Below are positions 17,000-26,495 of a DNA stretch of 56,186 nucleotides, piece by piece (within the stretch, counting starts at the first letter, position 1; every line of letters starts with the position of its first letter). The position numbers were made by a program, and so were the translations under genes. The notes under the pieces are model-generated. The model searched no databases, was not told the DNA's origin, and saw only the letters and a list, made by a program, of their open reading frames with translations. The stretch is from Bdellovibrionales bacterium. Its GTDB lineage: Bacteria > Bdellovibrionota > FAC87 > UBA2466. The DNA is taken from contig SXPJ01000104.1 in assembly GCA_005776395.1 (NCBI GenBank), positions 1 to 56,186 of the forward strand, read 5' to 3'.

Positions 17000-18391
17000 C
17001 TAAAACGAATTTCCCAGTTCTATATAGAAGGAAGAGCCCTCAGGGGTCAGTGCAAGATCCCCTCGAACGATCAATCTTTTTCCCCAGATGATTCGTGTGC
17101 CCCAGCCTATCGAGGCATGTAAGTTTCCTATCTGGATCGGAAGTAATTTATTCCAAACTCGTCCTACATCAACAAAGGGGACAAAGCCTAACTGAATCTC
17201 TTGATCGGCAAAACCAAAGCTCACGGGATCCCAACGCAACTCAAACCCTATAGCCGAGCGAATATGGTCGATAAAACGGTTACCATCGTAACCTCTCATA
17301 AACCGATCTCCCCCAAAACCAATCGTTGAATCAGAGCCCCCTGCGCTTGAAAGTTCATAAAAGGGCACTGTCCCAGACAAAACTTCAAAAAAGGTTCGAT
17401 GTGCAAAAATTAATTTTCGATTAAGTGGATAATAGTATCTGAACGTATAAGTTGTTCTTAAAAAATCATAATTGCTTCCCGTGAATTTGGAATACCACTG
17501 CAGATAAAGCTCATTGAAACTTCCTTTAGTGGGATAGGGTTCGAAATCCAAAGTATCATGAACAATAGCCCATCCCATATAATGAGTTTTTCCACCGGAA
17601 CTTCCCAGAGGATGTTCTGTTGTTAGAAGACTTGTGGGGGGAGCTGAAATAGTCATCCATTTAAAACCCAGAACAGGACCGGTTCTTATATTCCTTCCCA
17701 TGTACCGTAAGACCTGAAGCGTAATCGTCGGTGAAGTCCTTTGATTAGCATACAAAGGATTTTCAGGCTCCAGACCAATGGGGTTCACTTTTGTGTCATT
17801 GCCCATACCGTAATATCTCTGAGTGATATCACTGTTAAAGGCTATTCTACTGGTAACCCTCCATAGGCCGCCAAATGCGTAGGGATAGTCCACTTGAAAG
17901 AAATGCTTATAACGCCCTTTATCACTCGCTAGAACCTGTCCTATAAACTCGGCCTTATGTGGGTCTTGTCTCAGAATATCAACTAGCTTGGCATGTAACC
18001 CTAAGTGGAAACCATTATTAGGGCTTGGAAAGATAAGAGGGATTCCCTGAATCGTCCAAGGTTCCCCCCACATTTGAAACCCTTTACGACTCACCACTTT
18101 ATCAATTCGAGAAGCAACCTCCTCTCCGAAAAGCTTAAGTTCTTTTCCCATTCCAGGTGTTTTCGGAGGGTTTATTAACGGCCCATCTTCAATAAAATCA
18201 TCCGGACGTAACGCGGCGGGCACTTCAGAACTCTCCTCCTCTTTCTTAGGAATTCTACTTTTTTTCTTGTTGAGCGGTCGGGCTCTTTTAATACCTGGGA
18301 GTTCAGATTCAGCAGAAATCGGCGTAGAGATACCAATAAAACAGACCCCTACTACCGTAAGGTAACAAAAAAATTTCTGCCCAAATAACAT
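17000..18391 (-). CDS. Omp85-type outer-membrane beta-barrel protein
   Basis: A 463-residue protein; the ATG at 18391 has AGGA four bases upstream and opens directly on a signal peptide (about 25 residues ending in SAES). A basic/acidic linker follows, and no POTRA domains are evident. The C-terminal part is a barrel with the surface-antigen/BamA pattern: GGSDSTIGFGGDRFMRGYDG (lipid-binding and RGF/Y-like loop) and a final aromatic residue after ELGNS. Without POTRA domains it resembles stand-alone barrel members of the superfamily, not BamA itself. Transport role unknown. Confidence 0.8.
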   Translation of the reverse strand: MLFGQKFFCYLTVVGVCFIGISTPISAESELPGIKRARPLNKKKSRIPKKEEESSEVPAALRPDDFIEDGPLINPPKTPGMGKELKLFGEEVASRIDKVVSRKGFQMWGEPWTIQGIPLIFPSPNNGFHLGLHAKLVDILRQDPHKAEFIGQVLASDKGRYKHFFQVDYPYAFGGLWRVTSRIAFNSDITQRYYGMGNDTKVNPIGLEPENPLYANQRTSPTITLQVLRYMGRNIRTGPVLGFKWMTISAPPTSLLTTEHPLGSSGGKTHYMGWAIVHDTLDFEPYPTKGSFNELYLQWYSKFTGSNYDFLRTTYTFRYYYPLNRKLIFAHRTFFEVLSGTVPFYELSSAGGSDSTIGFGGDRFMRGYDGNRFIDHIRSAIGFELRWDPVSFGFADQEIQLGFVPFVDVGRVWNKLLPIQIGNLHASIGWGTRIIWGKRLIVRGDLALTPEGSSFYIELGNSF

Positions 18392-18469
18392 GATTCCTGA
18401 TTTTGGCCTGATCTGCCTTATTTGAGAAGTGAAAAATAGGGTAAGGGGTTCGAAATTCAAGTTTTTGTT

Positions 18470-19042
18470 TCATCTGCGCACAGAAGTATTCCAGGTTGAT
18501 TTTACACGACTATCTAAAAACCTCTCAACGCTGGTAAATGAAATATGATCTCCAATGCTTTTTCCATAATAGAAATACTGAATGATACCATCTTCCGCTA
18601 TCAAGAAGTGGGCTGGAACCTGCCCTATCTTACCGTCAATTTTTCCTTGCGGATTTCCATTTAAAATAGCTTTAATAAAAGTCACAACGACACTGGGCTT
18701 TAGCACTGCCTTTAGACTTTCCTCAGTCTCGTAAAGTTCATAGAGCTTTTTCTCTGGCTCTGAAATCAGTGGAAAGTCAGGAAAAGGTTCTTTAAGGCTT
18801 TTGAACTTATCAGGACTAGATTCAAAAATAGCTATTATTTTTAATCCCCTCTTCATTAAATCTGGGCATCTTTTTTTAACTGCATTTAAATGAAGATTAC
18901 AGAGTGGACAGCCCGGATAGCGATAGAAGATAAGCCACAAAGGGGAGCCCAAAAACTGAGAAGATGAAATCTCTTCTCCTTGCCACGTTTGCGCGACAAA
19001 CTTAGGGGCCTCCATTCCAATCTTAATTCTTTTTTCATTCAT
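18470..19042 (-). CDS. peroxiredoxin-like thioredoxin-fold protein
   Basis: AhpC/TSA-type thioredoxin fold of 190 residues. The motif PGCPLCNLHL gives a CxxC at the start of the first helix. A KPSVVVTFIKAI stretch and a C-terminal strand pair with PAHFLIAEDG follow. Such proteins are usually thiol peroxidases or reductases of the cytoplasm; no signal peptide is seen. It sits between two outer-membrane barrel genes on the same strand. The donor and substrate are not predictable. Confidence 0.8.
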   Translation of the reverse strand: MNEKRIKIGMEAPKFVAQTWQGEEISSSQFLGSPLWLIFYRYPGCPLCNLHLNAVKKRCPDLMKRGLKIIAIFESSPDKFKSLKEPFPDFPLISEPEKKLYELYETEESLKAVLKPSVVVTFIKAILNGNPQGKIDGKIGQVPAHFLIAEDGIIQYFYYGKSIGDHISFTSVERFLDSRVKSTWNTSVRR

Positions 19043-19076
19043 ATTATTTTCACTTATCTATTTGTGTTTTATAAAA

Positions 19077-19733
19077 TTAAAACATGATCCCTAAACCCAT
19101 TCCAGCAAAAGGCCCTGAGAGATTTAAATCTCCACCTTCAGAAACAAACGACACTCCATTGCTTTTTAGATCTCTAAGATTGAGCCAATGGTATCCGGCC
19201 TCTAAATGAAAAGCTAATCGTGAAGTGACTTTTAACTCCATTGAGGCTCGAGCATAGTAATTCCAAAATCGAGTTCCTCGAGTAAAACTCACTTGAGTTA
19301 ATGAAGAGATTTTTTGTTCGAAGGGGTAGAGCCCCCCCACAGCGAAAAGATAGGCTATTCTTGGGTTTTTTCGAACATAGGCCACTTCAGGGCCGACCAT
19401 TTGTAAATTCAAACTATTCTTTTCAGAAACTCCTTCCAATAAAAACTCCCTAGAGGTAAACCATCGTTCATATCTTGCCCCTATCCACAAATAAGAAAAA
19501 AGATAGCCCCCCAATCCAAGGGTAGCGACTAACGGAGTTCTCATATTTTTTGAGTACTGGGCTCCCGCAACTGCATCAGCTTTATTTGAAGTAAGTGCAA
19601 GATCTCCTGCTAGATAAAAAAGAAACGGACGATCAGGTAGATTGACAACTTTCCTAGCCAATGTAGTTCTAGGAAACAGGAGTGACACTCCTAAAATCAA
19701 TCCTAAGAAAGATATTTTTCGTGCATAGTCCAT
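19077..19733 (-). CDS. small outer-membrane beta-barrel protein
   Basis: About 218 residues: a signal peptide (to about residue 27, ending in TLA) followed by alternating amphipathic strands and a C-terminal phenylalanine (GIMF), the usual barrel signature. Family not recognised; the length suits an eight-strand barrel. The ATG at 19733 is preferred over the GTG three bases earlier. Confidence 0.7.
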   Translation of the reverse strand: MDYARKISFLGLILGVSLLFPRTTLARKVVNLPDRPFLFYLAGDLALTSNKADAVAGAQYSKNMRTPLVATLGLGGYLFSYLWIGARYERWFTSREFLLEGVSEKNSLNLQMVGPEVAYVRKNPRIAYLFAVGGLYPFEQKISSLTQVSFTRGTRFWNYYARASMELKVTSRLAFHLEAGYHWLNLRDLKSNGVSFVSEGGDLNLSGPFAGMGLGIMF

Positions 19734-19818
19734 CACCTAGTCTTCGGACTATTTAACACTCAGTCACAGAACATAATGAAGGATTAACTATGTCGAAAAG
19801 CGAACATTGATAAACAGA

Positions 19819-20430
19819 TTAAGGAACTGTAGAAAATGGAATATCTTCGATAGGATAGTTTTCCCAAGCTTTAAAATCGAAATGCCACCACTCAGTATCA
19901 AGACCTACAAATCCCTCCTGTTCCATGGCTTTCTCTAATAGGGTGCGATTTGATATCTGTTTCTTTGTACCCTTCATAGAGTTGCGATGGGCCCTCTCAG
20001 TAAAGTCATCGTAGCCAGTCGGCATCTCAAGCTCTTTGTCATCTGCATTAATAAGAGTTAAGTCTACAGCGGCACCTCGATTATGACGAGAGCCCTTCTC
20101 GGGATTTGCGACATATCTTTCATCAGGCACTAACTCCCAAAATTTCTTCTGAACCGTTAAAGGACGATAGCAGTCATAAATCTTTAAACGTAATCCCCGA
20201 ATCTTAAGTGAAGCTTGGACTCTTGAAAGAGCCTCTGCCACCGGTTTTCTCAAGAGACATCTAGCTTCTGGATAAATCACCTTGTGAGTAAAATTATTCG
20301 AAGTCGCATACCGAATATCCAAGAACAAACTAAAATCATACTTTTTAGCATCGATGAGCGGAGTATTATCTGCCCAGCTGAGACCTGAAAGCTGAGAAAC
20401 TATCCATAAAAAAACAAATGAAATTCTCAT
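19819..20430 (-). CDS. ddpX: D-alanyl-D-alanine dipeptidase (VanX/DdpX, M15D)
   Basis: Zinc dipeptidase that splits D-Ala-D-Ala. A signal peptide (residues 1-20, ending in SWA) places it in the periplasm. Family marks are LDIRYATSNNF (38-47), YDCYRP with Arg89, SRHNRGAAVD with His116 and Asp123 as zinc ligands, and EWWHF with catalytic Glu180 and ligand His183. All expected residues are present. Its start codon overlaps the stop of the RND pump gene (ATGA), so it is translated as part of the efflux operon. A role in recycling peptidoglycan peptides fits better than antibiotic resistance, because no vanA/vanH homologue is near. Confidence 0.9.
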   Translation of the reverse strand: MRISFVFLWIVSQLSGLSWADNTPLIDAKKYDFSLFLDIRYATSNNFTHKVIYPEARCLLRKPVAEALSRVQASLKIRGLRLKIYDCYRPLTVQKKFWELVPDERYVANPEKGSRHNRGAAVDLTLINADDKELEMPTGYDDFTERAHRNSMKGTKKQISNRTLLEKAMEQEGFVGLDTEWWHFDFKAWENYPIEDIPFSTVP

Positions 20431-23400
20431 CTCTCTTCCGCAGGCTTAAGAAACACCAACCTACCCTTAATCCATAGACGAAACCGATCAATATAGGTAT
20501 ACGCGGCTGGAATAACTACTAAACTCAAAAGAGTCGAGCTAATGAGCCCTCCAATAATCGCAATTCCCATACTAGTGCGTTGTTTAGAGGCCTCGTTTAG
20601 GCCAATCGCAACCGGTAACATTCCTGCAATAAGAGCGAAGGTGGTCATCAAAATAGGACGTAATCGCATTTTACCTGCCTGCACTAAGGCCTGACCTCTC
20701 TCCATTCCTTCCTTGATAAGCTGATTAGCAGCATCTACAAGAAGAATTGAATTCTTAGTCGCCACCCCTAGCAGCAAAATACATCCAATCATCGAATTAA
20801 TATCTAGAGATTGTCTAGTGATAAAGAGCGCAATAAAGGCCCCGCACGCAGCAAGCGGAATAATCAACATAATCGTAAGCGGTGTAATGAAAGACTCATA
20901 AAGACTTGCTAATACCAGATAAATAAAGACGATAGCTAAAATCGCAGCGGTCGCCATGCTCTCGATAAGCTCCTTAAAGTTCTCAGCCTGTCCGACAAAG
21001 GCATAACTCACCCCCTCAGGTAACTTCATCTCACCTTCGAGAAGTTGATTAATATCGGTCATCACTCCCGCCATACCTTTTCCGCCTGGGGTTAAATCAG
21101 CCGATAGCTGAACGTATCGGCCCCGATCCTGTCTCAAAATATTAGCGGGTCCTGTGGCTTCAACTCCACTAGCAATATTCTTAAGAGCAATTTGTCTAAA
21201 GTTAATATTAGGAACAAAGGTCTTATTAAAATTAGTTTTTAGATCCCTATCTTCTTCTTGAAGCCGAACACGAATATCATACTCTCTACCCTCTTCTCGA
21301 TATACAGCCGGTGTAGAGCCCTCAATTTGATTTCTGAGTTCAGTTCCTACAATACTACTTGAAACTCCCATTCGCTCAGCTTTTCTGTTATCTAAAATCA
21401 CTTGGAATTCAGGTTTTCCGGGGCGTACACTCGTATCCACATCTTTAAGATCGGGCATTGTTTTAAGATGCTTGAATAACTTATCAGAAACTTTTTCAAC
21501 AACCGCAAGATCACTTCCAATGATATTCACATTAAAAGGACGTGATCCCGCACCTACCATATCGATATCTTTCACTGTAGGATTTGCAAACGCAAATTCT
21601 TTAAGCTGCCCCCTCAATCGATCTTTAAATTGAGTCGTATTTACTTTGCGCTGTTTCGCTGGAACCAACTCAACAAAGAATGTCGCTACATTACTTTCAA
21701 GATCACGACTTCCTACCATCAATACAGCAGACTTTACTTCGGAATTAGCGCGAACAACGTCATCTACTTTCTGGGCCACTCGAGCCATTTCGTTCAAATG
21801 AGTTCCGGGAGGCATGTCCAATCCTATCGAGAACTCGCCATAATCCTGAGCTCCTAAAAATGTTTTTGGAGTAAATTTAAGAGCCACTCCGCTCAATATC
21901 ACAACTAGCCCAGCGAATACGAATGTCTTCAGAGGCTTATGAATGGTTTGCTCTAAAATCTGTGCATACCTATTTTCCAGTGAACTCTGAAATTTATTAA
22001 ACAACTTTAAGGCACGCCCCAAAGTAGCTCCAAGAAATCCATCTTCTGGAAATCCGTGACTCTTACCTGCAAAATAGGCGGAAAGCATAGGGGCTACCGT
22101 TAAAGCATCAAAAAGACTAATAACCATTGCGAAGCAAATTGTAAGCCCGAACTCTTTAAAGAATTGTCCTACCACCCCTTTTAAGAAAGCAATCGGACCA
22201 AACACCGCAAGAACTGCACAGGTGGTCGCAATAACGGCCAGAGTCACCTCTTTAGTTCCAACTGAAGAGGCCTTGATAGGATCCTCTCCCATCTCAATAT
22301 GTCTAAATATGTTTTCTCGAACTACAATAGCATCGTCGATAAGAAGCCCTACAGCTAACGAAAGTGCTAGTAAGGTCATTACATTGACTGTAAACCCTGC
22401 CATAGCCATTAAAATAAAGGCTCCCAAAAGAGAGTTGGGTAATGCAAGCCCTGTAATTAACGTTGATCGTGCCGAACCTAAAAAGAAAAAAACTACAATG
22501 ATAGTTAAAACAATCCCGATAAAAATCGATTCGGTGACATCGTCTATATTGGCTCGAATGGGTTTTAAGGAATTTCGCACGATTTCAAGCGTGGGTTTTC
22601 CCTCAGCATGAGCCACCGTCTGATTAATCTCAGAAACACGAGCGCTAACAGTATTCGCAACTTCAATGGTATTAGCCCCTGTCTGTCTAAAAACCATTAA
22701 AAATAAAGATTTCTTCCCATTGTAAAAGGTCCTCGAGTTTTCCTCTTCAAGAGAATCGGTTACTTTGGCAACCTGAGACACGGTGACTGGAACATCATTT
22801 CCAATAAAATTAACAATCACATCCCCAATATCTTTTAAACTTCGAAACTCCCCTAAAGTTCGAAACACCAAATCCGTTCCGTTCTGTTTAACCTTACCCG
22901 CTGGAATATTTTGCCCAGTGCTCGCAATTCTCTGAGAGATTTGTGAAGCGGAGATCTCGTAAGCATTAAGTTTCTTTCGATCTAGTTCAACTCGAATCTC
23001 CCGTTTCCTTCCCCCTAGAATTTCTACAAGTCCCACATTTTTTATTTGCTCGATTTTAGGACGAATGACCTGGTCCGCAAGATCATATAATTTTGACTCC
23101 GAAAGATCCGCTGCCACCGTGATAGTCATTATCGGTTGATCAGCAGGATCCACTCTTCGAATAAACGACTCTTTTGTCTCCTTAGGAAGCTTTATCTTTG
23201 CAGAGGATACTTTGTCTCTCACCTGTTGTTCCGCATATTTCACATCGGTCTCAAGAGTGAACTCCGCAATAACAATACTAATCCCTTCTTTATTGATCGA
23301 ACGAAGTCTTTTGATTCCTGCCACTGTCGAAATTTGATCTTCAAGAACCTTTGAAACAAGGGTCTCTACCTCTCTAGGGCCCGCTCCAGGATAAGGGGTA

Positions 23401-23543
23401 CTCACAGTCACTACAGGAAAAGTAACATTAGGAAAAAGATCTACCCCTAACTTCTTTAATGACAAATACCCTATCACGAGCATCGCAATGACTGTGCAGG
23501 TAATAAAAATCGGGCGTTTAATTGAAAGCTCGGCGAGTGTCAC
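20427..23543 (-). CDS. RND-family inner-membrane transporter (HAE1/AcrB type)
   Basis: A 1038-residue proton-driven pump with the standard plan: TM1 at the N-terminus, a large periplasmic loop, TM2-6, a second loop and TM7-12. TM4 carries the proton-relay pair in GLLIDDAIVVREN. It resembles AcrB/MdtB/MexB-type multidrug pumps more than CusA. It overlaps tolC upstream by 4 bp and ddpX downstream by 4 bp. No membrane-fusion (adaptor) gene lies in or near the operon, although such pumps normally need one. Confidence 0.95.
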   Translation of the reverse strand: MTLAELSIKRPIFITCTVIAMLVIGYLSLKKLGVDLFPNVTFPVVTVSTPYPGAGPREVETLVSKVLEDQISTVAGIKRLRSINKEGISIVIAEFTLETDVKYAEQQVRDKVSSAKIKLPKETKESFIRRVDPADQPIMTITVAADLSESKLYDLADQVIRPKIEQIKNVGLVEILGGRKREIRVELDRKKLNAYEISASQISQRIASTGQNIPAGKVKQNGTDLVFRTLGEFRSLKDIGDVIVNFIGNDVPVTVSQVAKVTDSLEEENSRTFYNGKKSLFLMVFRQTGANTIEVANTVSARVSEINQTVAHAEGKPTLEIVRNSLKPIRANIDDVTESIFIGIVLTIIVVFFFLGSARSTLITGLALPNSLLGAFILMAMAGFTVNVMTLLALSLAVGLLIDDAIVVRENIFRHIEMGEDPIKASSVGTKEVTLAVIATTCAVLAVFGPIAFLKGVVGQFFKEFGLTICFAMVISLFDALTVAPMLSAYFAGKSHGFPEDGFLGATLGRALKLFNKFQSSLENRYAQILEQTIHKPLKTFVFAGLVVILSGVALKFTPKTFLGAQDYGEFSIGLDMPPGTHLNEMARVAQKVDDVVRANSEVKSAVLMVGSRDLESNVATFFVELVPAKQRKVNTTQFKDRLRGQLKEFAFANPTVKDIDMVGAGSRPFNVNIIGSDLAVVEKVSDKLFKHLKTMPDLKDVDTSVRPGKPEFQVILDNRKAERMGVSSSIVGTELRNQIEGSTPAVYREEGREYDIRVRLQEEDRDLKTNFNKTFVPNINFRQIALKNIASGVEATGPANILRQDRGRYVQLSADLTPGGKGMAGVMTDINQLLEGEMKLPEGVSYAFVGQAENFKELIESMATAAILAIVFIYLVLASLYESFITPLTIMLIIPLAACGAFIALFITRQSLDINSMIGCILLLGVATKNSILLVDAANQLIKEGMERGQALVQAGKMRLRPILMTTFALIAGMLPVAIGLNEASKQRTSMGIAIIGGLISSTLLSLVVIPAAYTYIDRFRLWIKGRLVFLKPAEER

Positions 23544-24976
23544 AGGTTTTCTCCTGGGTTGGCTTCAAGGGGCAAGTAGGTCTTCATCTGGGCTAGAAGA
23601 GCTAGAATTTGAAGCTCCGTTTTCAACATTACAATTTGACTGCTGGCGTAATCCTGTTCGAACAACACAACCTGATACAACACCGATCGCCCTGTCTTCA
23701 AACGAGCTCGCTCGTTCTCTAGTTTTTGTTGTTGCACCTTTTCGATATCTTTGGCCAATTGCAATCGCCGTTTAGCCTCTCCAAATCGGGTAACTAGTTC
23801 GTTCCATGCAATCTCCTCTTCAAATATTTTCCTCTGATAATTAAGCTCGGCCCCTTTTTCTTCTTTAAGATATCCCGCTTTATCAAGAATCACAGTTCCC
23901 AGATCTAAAGGAGCCGAAAATTTCAAACCCATAGCAAAGGTATTTTGTCCTGTTCTACTCGCGTCAGAAACACTTTGACTTAAAGAAGAATCTCGGCCGT
24001 TCAAACTATAACTACTAAAAATATCAAAGGTGGGTGAATTTTTTTCTCGTCCCAGTTCGCTCATAGCTTGCGCAGCTTTTCTAGCTTCGTCAGCAGCTAA
24101 GAGATCCTCTCTTTGCCCCTTACGTTCTATTGGAGAAAGCATAATCAACTTGTCGCCATCGATCTTTTCGAGGATCTCCTCAGTAGTTTCAGAATCTTTT
24201 CCACGAAGGCTGTTAAACCTCTTAATGGCCTCTCTTTGCTCGTCTATCGCCATCTGTAATTCGAGCTGTTTACCTTGCAGTCCAGCTTCAGCTTGCAAAG
24301 TGTCCGATTTATCAGCCAAAGCCAGAGAGGCTCGCCTTGCGCTCCACTCTCTAATTTTCTTGGCTCTCTCCACTCCGTTTTTTGCAACTCCGACAAGTTC
24401 TCTAGCAATAACAAGTCCCCAGTAAGAGCTCTCTGCTTCAGCTAGGATAGCTTTTGATTTTAGAGCTTCAGTAAGGCTTAGGGCCTTAGCTTGGGCTTCA
24501 ATCACTTTCACCGTAGCTCTGGTTTCTGAACCAAAACCATTTCTCCATAAGGACTGATTTAACTCCAACGAGGGAACAACATTATAAAATTTTGACAGTG
24601 GCACAAAGGCTTGATTGACTCCAAAAAGTTCTGTTCGAGTCACGGTATAGATTAATTTTGCGGAGAGCCCAAACTTTGTTTGTTCCGCTATACCTAAAGA
24701 ATAACTTTGAAATACCGTACGATTTCCCAGAAACGAAGGATTATTCGTAGGCTTTCGATCATCCAAATATTGAACATTTGAAATAAGAGAAGGAAAGGTT
24801 AATAAAGTAGCCTCCCCTGTTCTCTCTAGAACTCCTTGACTCACCCACTGAGAGGCTTGATAACCCAAATGTTTTTGCTTCACCTGAGAAAGATAATCTT
24901 TGAGAGTTAACAGCTCAGTCCCTAAAGATAGAGAACTAGAGAAAAAAAACAGACTGAACAATATTCTTAACCACAT
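23540..24976 (-). CDS. TolC-family outer-membrane efflux protein
   Basis: A 478-residue protein with a signal peptide (1-19), long alpha-helical heptad stretches and two internal repeats typical of TolC. It contains the second-repeat segment GLKFSAPLDLGT, with a LELNQSLWRNGFG counterpart in the first repeat. It forms the outer-membrane channel and periplasmic tunnel for the RND pump encoded immediately downstream, with which it overlaps by 4 bp. First gene of the operon. Confidence 0.9.
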   Translation of the reverse strand: MWLRILFSLFFFSSSLSLGTELLTLKDYLSQVKQKHLGYQASQWVSQGVLERTGEATLLTFPSLISNVQYLDDRKPTNNPSFLGNRTVFQSYSLGIAEQTKFGLSAKLIYTVTRTELFGVNQAFVPLSKFYNVVPSLELNQSLWRNGFGSETRATVKVIEAQAKALSLTEALKSKAILAEAESSYWGLVIARELVGVAKNGVERAKKIREWSARRASLALADKSDTLQAEAGLQGKQLELQMAIDEQREAIKRFNSLRGKDSETTEEILEKIDGDKLIMLSPIERKGQREDLLAADEARKAAQAMSELGREKNSPTFDIFSSYSLNGRDSSLSQSVSDASRTGQNTFAMGLKFSAPLDLGTVILDKAGYLKEEKGAELNYQRKIFEEEIAWNELVTRFGEAKRRLQLAKDIEKVQQQKLENERARLKTGRSVLYQVVLFEQDYASSQIVMLKTELQILALLAQMKTYLPLEANPGENL

Positions 24977-25105
24977 GGCTGATTTATACTCATATTATTT
25001 AAGCGAGACAAGGCTTCTCAAACTTGCCTACCCATTCTTGACCCTTAATCGAAAGCGCATTAATAAATAGGAGGTAGTTAACTACTTTTAAGGAGTCGAC
25101 TAAAA

Positions 25106-25606
25106 ATGAAAGTAAGAACTTGGCTTTTTATTGCATTAGGGCTTGGGATCTGCTCCTTGGGATTAGCAAACTCAAAAACGACAACTCAAACAGATCTCTT
25201 TTCTAAGGTTTTAATACCGTACACAGAACTTCAAAGAGCCCTCTCACAGGATAAAATAGATCCTGTTAAAAAACAGGCTGAGGCAATGAAAATTTCACTA
25301 GAAAATCTCTTGAAAGGGCCACTTAAAAAAGAGGAGGTCTCTCTATTCAACGAACTCCTTACCCATGTAAATAACTTCCTTGAAGCTAAAGAGATCAATG
25401 AATATCGTATTCAATTTGGGAATATCTCAAAAGTCCTCATTGAATATCTTAAACTCCATAAGGAGAAGACGAAGTCTTTTATGCTCCTATTCTGTCCGAT
25501 GTTTCCCGAAGGCTATGCCTTTTGGATCCAACCCAAAGGGGAGAGTCTTGCTAATCCCTATTGGGGAGAAAAGATGTTGACCTGTGGTGTAAAGCGTCCT
25601 TGGTAG
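25106..25606 (+). CDS. secreted DUF3347 protein, probable metal-binding
   Basis: A 166-residue protein with a signal peptide (1-22). The C-terminus has the distinctive DUF3347 ending: LLFCPMFPEGYAFWIQ, then LANPYWGEKMLTCG. In this family the CPM and MLTCG elements supply Cys and Met residues and are often found attached to CusB-type copper efflux adaptors or in copper-induced proteins. A helical part (about 30-130) precedes it. The ribosome site AAGGAG precedes the ATG. CopA is encoded 4 kb away. Confidence 0.75.
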   Translation: MKVRTWLFIALGLGICSLGLANSKTTTQTDLFSKVLIPYTELQRALSQDKIDPVKKQAEAMKISLENLLKGPLKKEEVSLFNELLTHVNNFLEAKEINEYRIQFGNISKVLIEYLKLHKEKTKSFMLLFCPMFPEGYAFWIQPKGESLANPYWGEKMLTCGVKRPW

Positions 25607-25614
25607 GTTTTACA

Positions 25615-25929
25615 TTAGAATAATAACTGGGCGAAAAAAATACCCCCAAAAAGAAACATCCAATAGATAAGCGATAAAGTCGCCACACTGGCATAAAGGT
25701 AGATTTTTACTGGCTTCACTTCCTTATTAACTCTAAATCTCACAAAAGCTTCTAGAGAAGAAAACAGGGCCCCTATCGGCAAAAGGGACTGATACTTTGG
25801 GTTATATTCACAATAGATAAAAAGAGATAAAAAGAATAAAGAGACAAAGGGGCGACTGTTAAACAGTTGCCCCAACCCCGGAAAACAGAAGCTATACACC
25901 CCTGCGAAAATCTGTTCTTTTGATTTCAT
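25615..25929 (-). CDS. small membrane protein, TM2/DUF5683-like
   Basis: A 104-residue protein with three hydrophobic segments. Its first has FPGLGQLFNSRP, close to the PGLGQLYNG motif of small TM2-type membrane proteins. Function unknown. It ends 8 bp from the convergent DUF3347 gene and begins 5 bp after the stop of the next minus-strand gene, so it is probably cotranscribed with it. Confidence 0.6.
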   Translation of the reverse strand: MKSKEQIFAGVYSFCFPGLGQLFNSRPFVSLFFLSLFIYCEYNPKYQSLLPIGALFSSLEAFVRFRVNKEVKPVKIYLYASVATLSLIYWMFLFGGIFFAQLLF

Positions 25930-25934
25930 TTCTA

Positions 25935-26495
25935 TTATATATTCTGAAGTATCGCGATGATAGCGGTATCAAAGCCTGAATCATTAGAGTTTCCATCGCA
26001 ACCTTCTGCTCCAGCAAAGGCTTGAGCCATGGCTAAAGCTTGCGCCTGTTTAGCCTGACGAACCCCAGGATCATTAGAACCCCCATTTTGTCGAATTGAG
26101 CTCATCTGTGGCATTAAAGCAACAACAAGTCCTGTTTGAAATGTTTTAGTTAAAGAACAGATCCCTTTCTCAAATAGTGTTTTTGCTTGGACATAAGGGA
26201 GTCGAGAACCTGGAGCTTTCTTAATGGCTTCCTTAATAGCACTACTCATAAGGTGATTAACCAAAACGTATTGTGCCACTGGAGAGATCGCGCCAGAAGT
26301 TAAACTTGAAAGAACCTGCCCAGGAATAAGGGCAGCCCCACCCTGGCTGAATGGAATGGGTTGCAAACTTTGTATGTATTGCAACGAATTTTCAGCTCGA
26401 GCAGGGCTACTCAAAAATAGAGAAAGAAGAAAGCCGCTAAGTAGTATTGCTTTGATGATTAACGAATCTAGTTGAAGTCTAAGTTGCTTAATCAT
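25935..26495 (-). CDS. secreted protein of unknown function
   Basis: A 186-residue protein with a long signal peptide (hydrophobic about 12-30, cleavage after ARA). The mature part is rich in Ala, Gln and Ser and has two cysteines spaced far apart (GICSL and EGCDG). AGGA eight bases before the ATG supports the start. No family recognised. Confidence 0.65.
   Translation of the reverse strand: MIKQLRLQLDSLIIKAILLSGFLLSLFLSSPARAENSLQYIQSLQPIPFSQGGAALIPGQVLSSLTSGAISPVAQYVLVNHLMSSAIKEAIKKAPGSRLPYVQAKTLFEKGICSLTKTFQTGLVVALMPQMSSIRQNGGSNDPGVRQAKQAQALAMAQAFAGAEGCDGNSNDSGFDTAIIAILQNI

Noticed and set aside
19819-20430. Vancomycin-resistance gene cluster
   Set aside because: The VanX-like gene has a signal peptide and no vanH, vanA or vanS/R neighbours; cell-wall recycling fits better.
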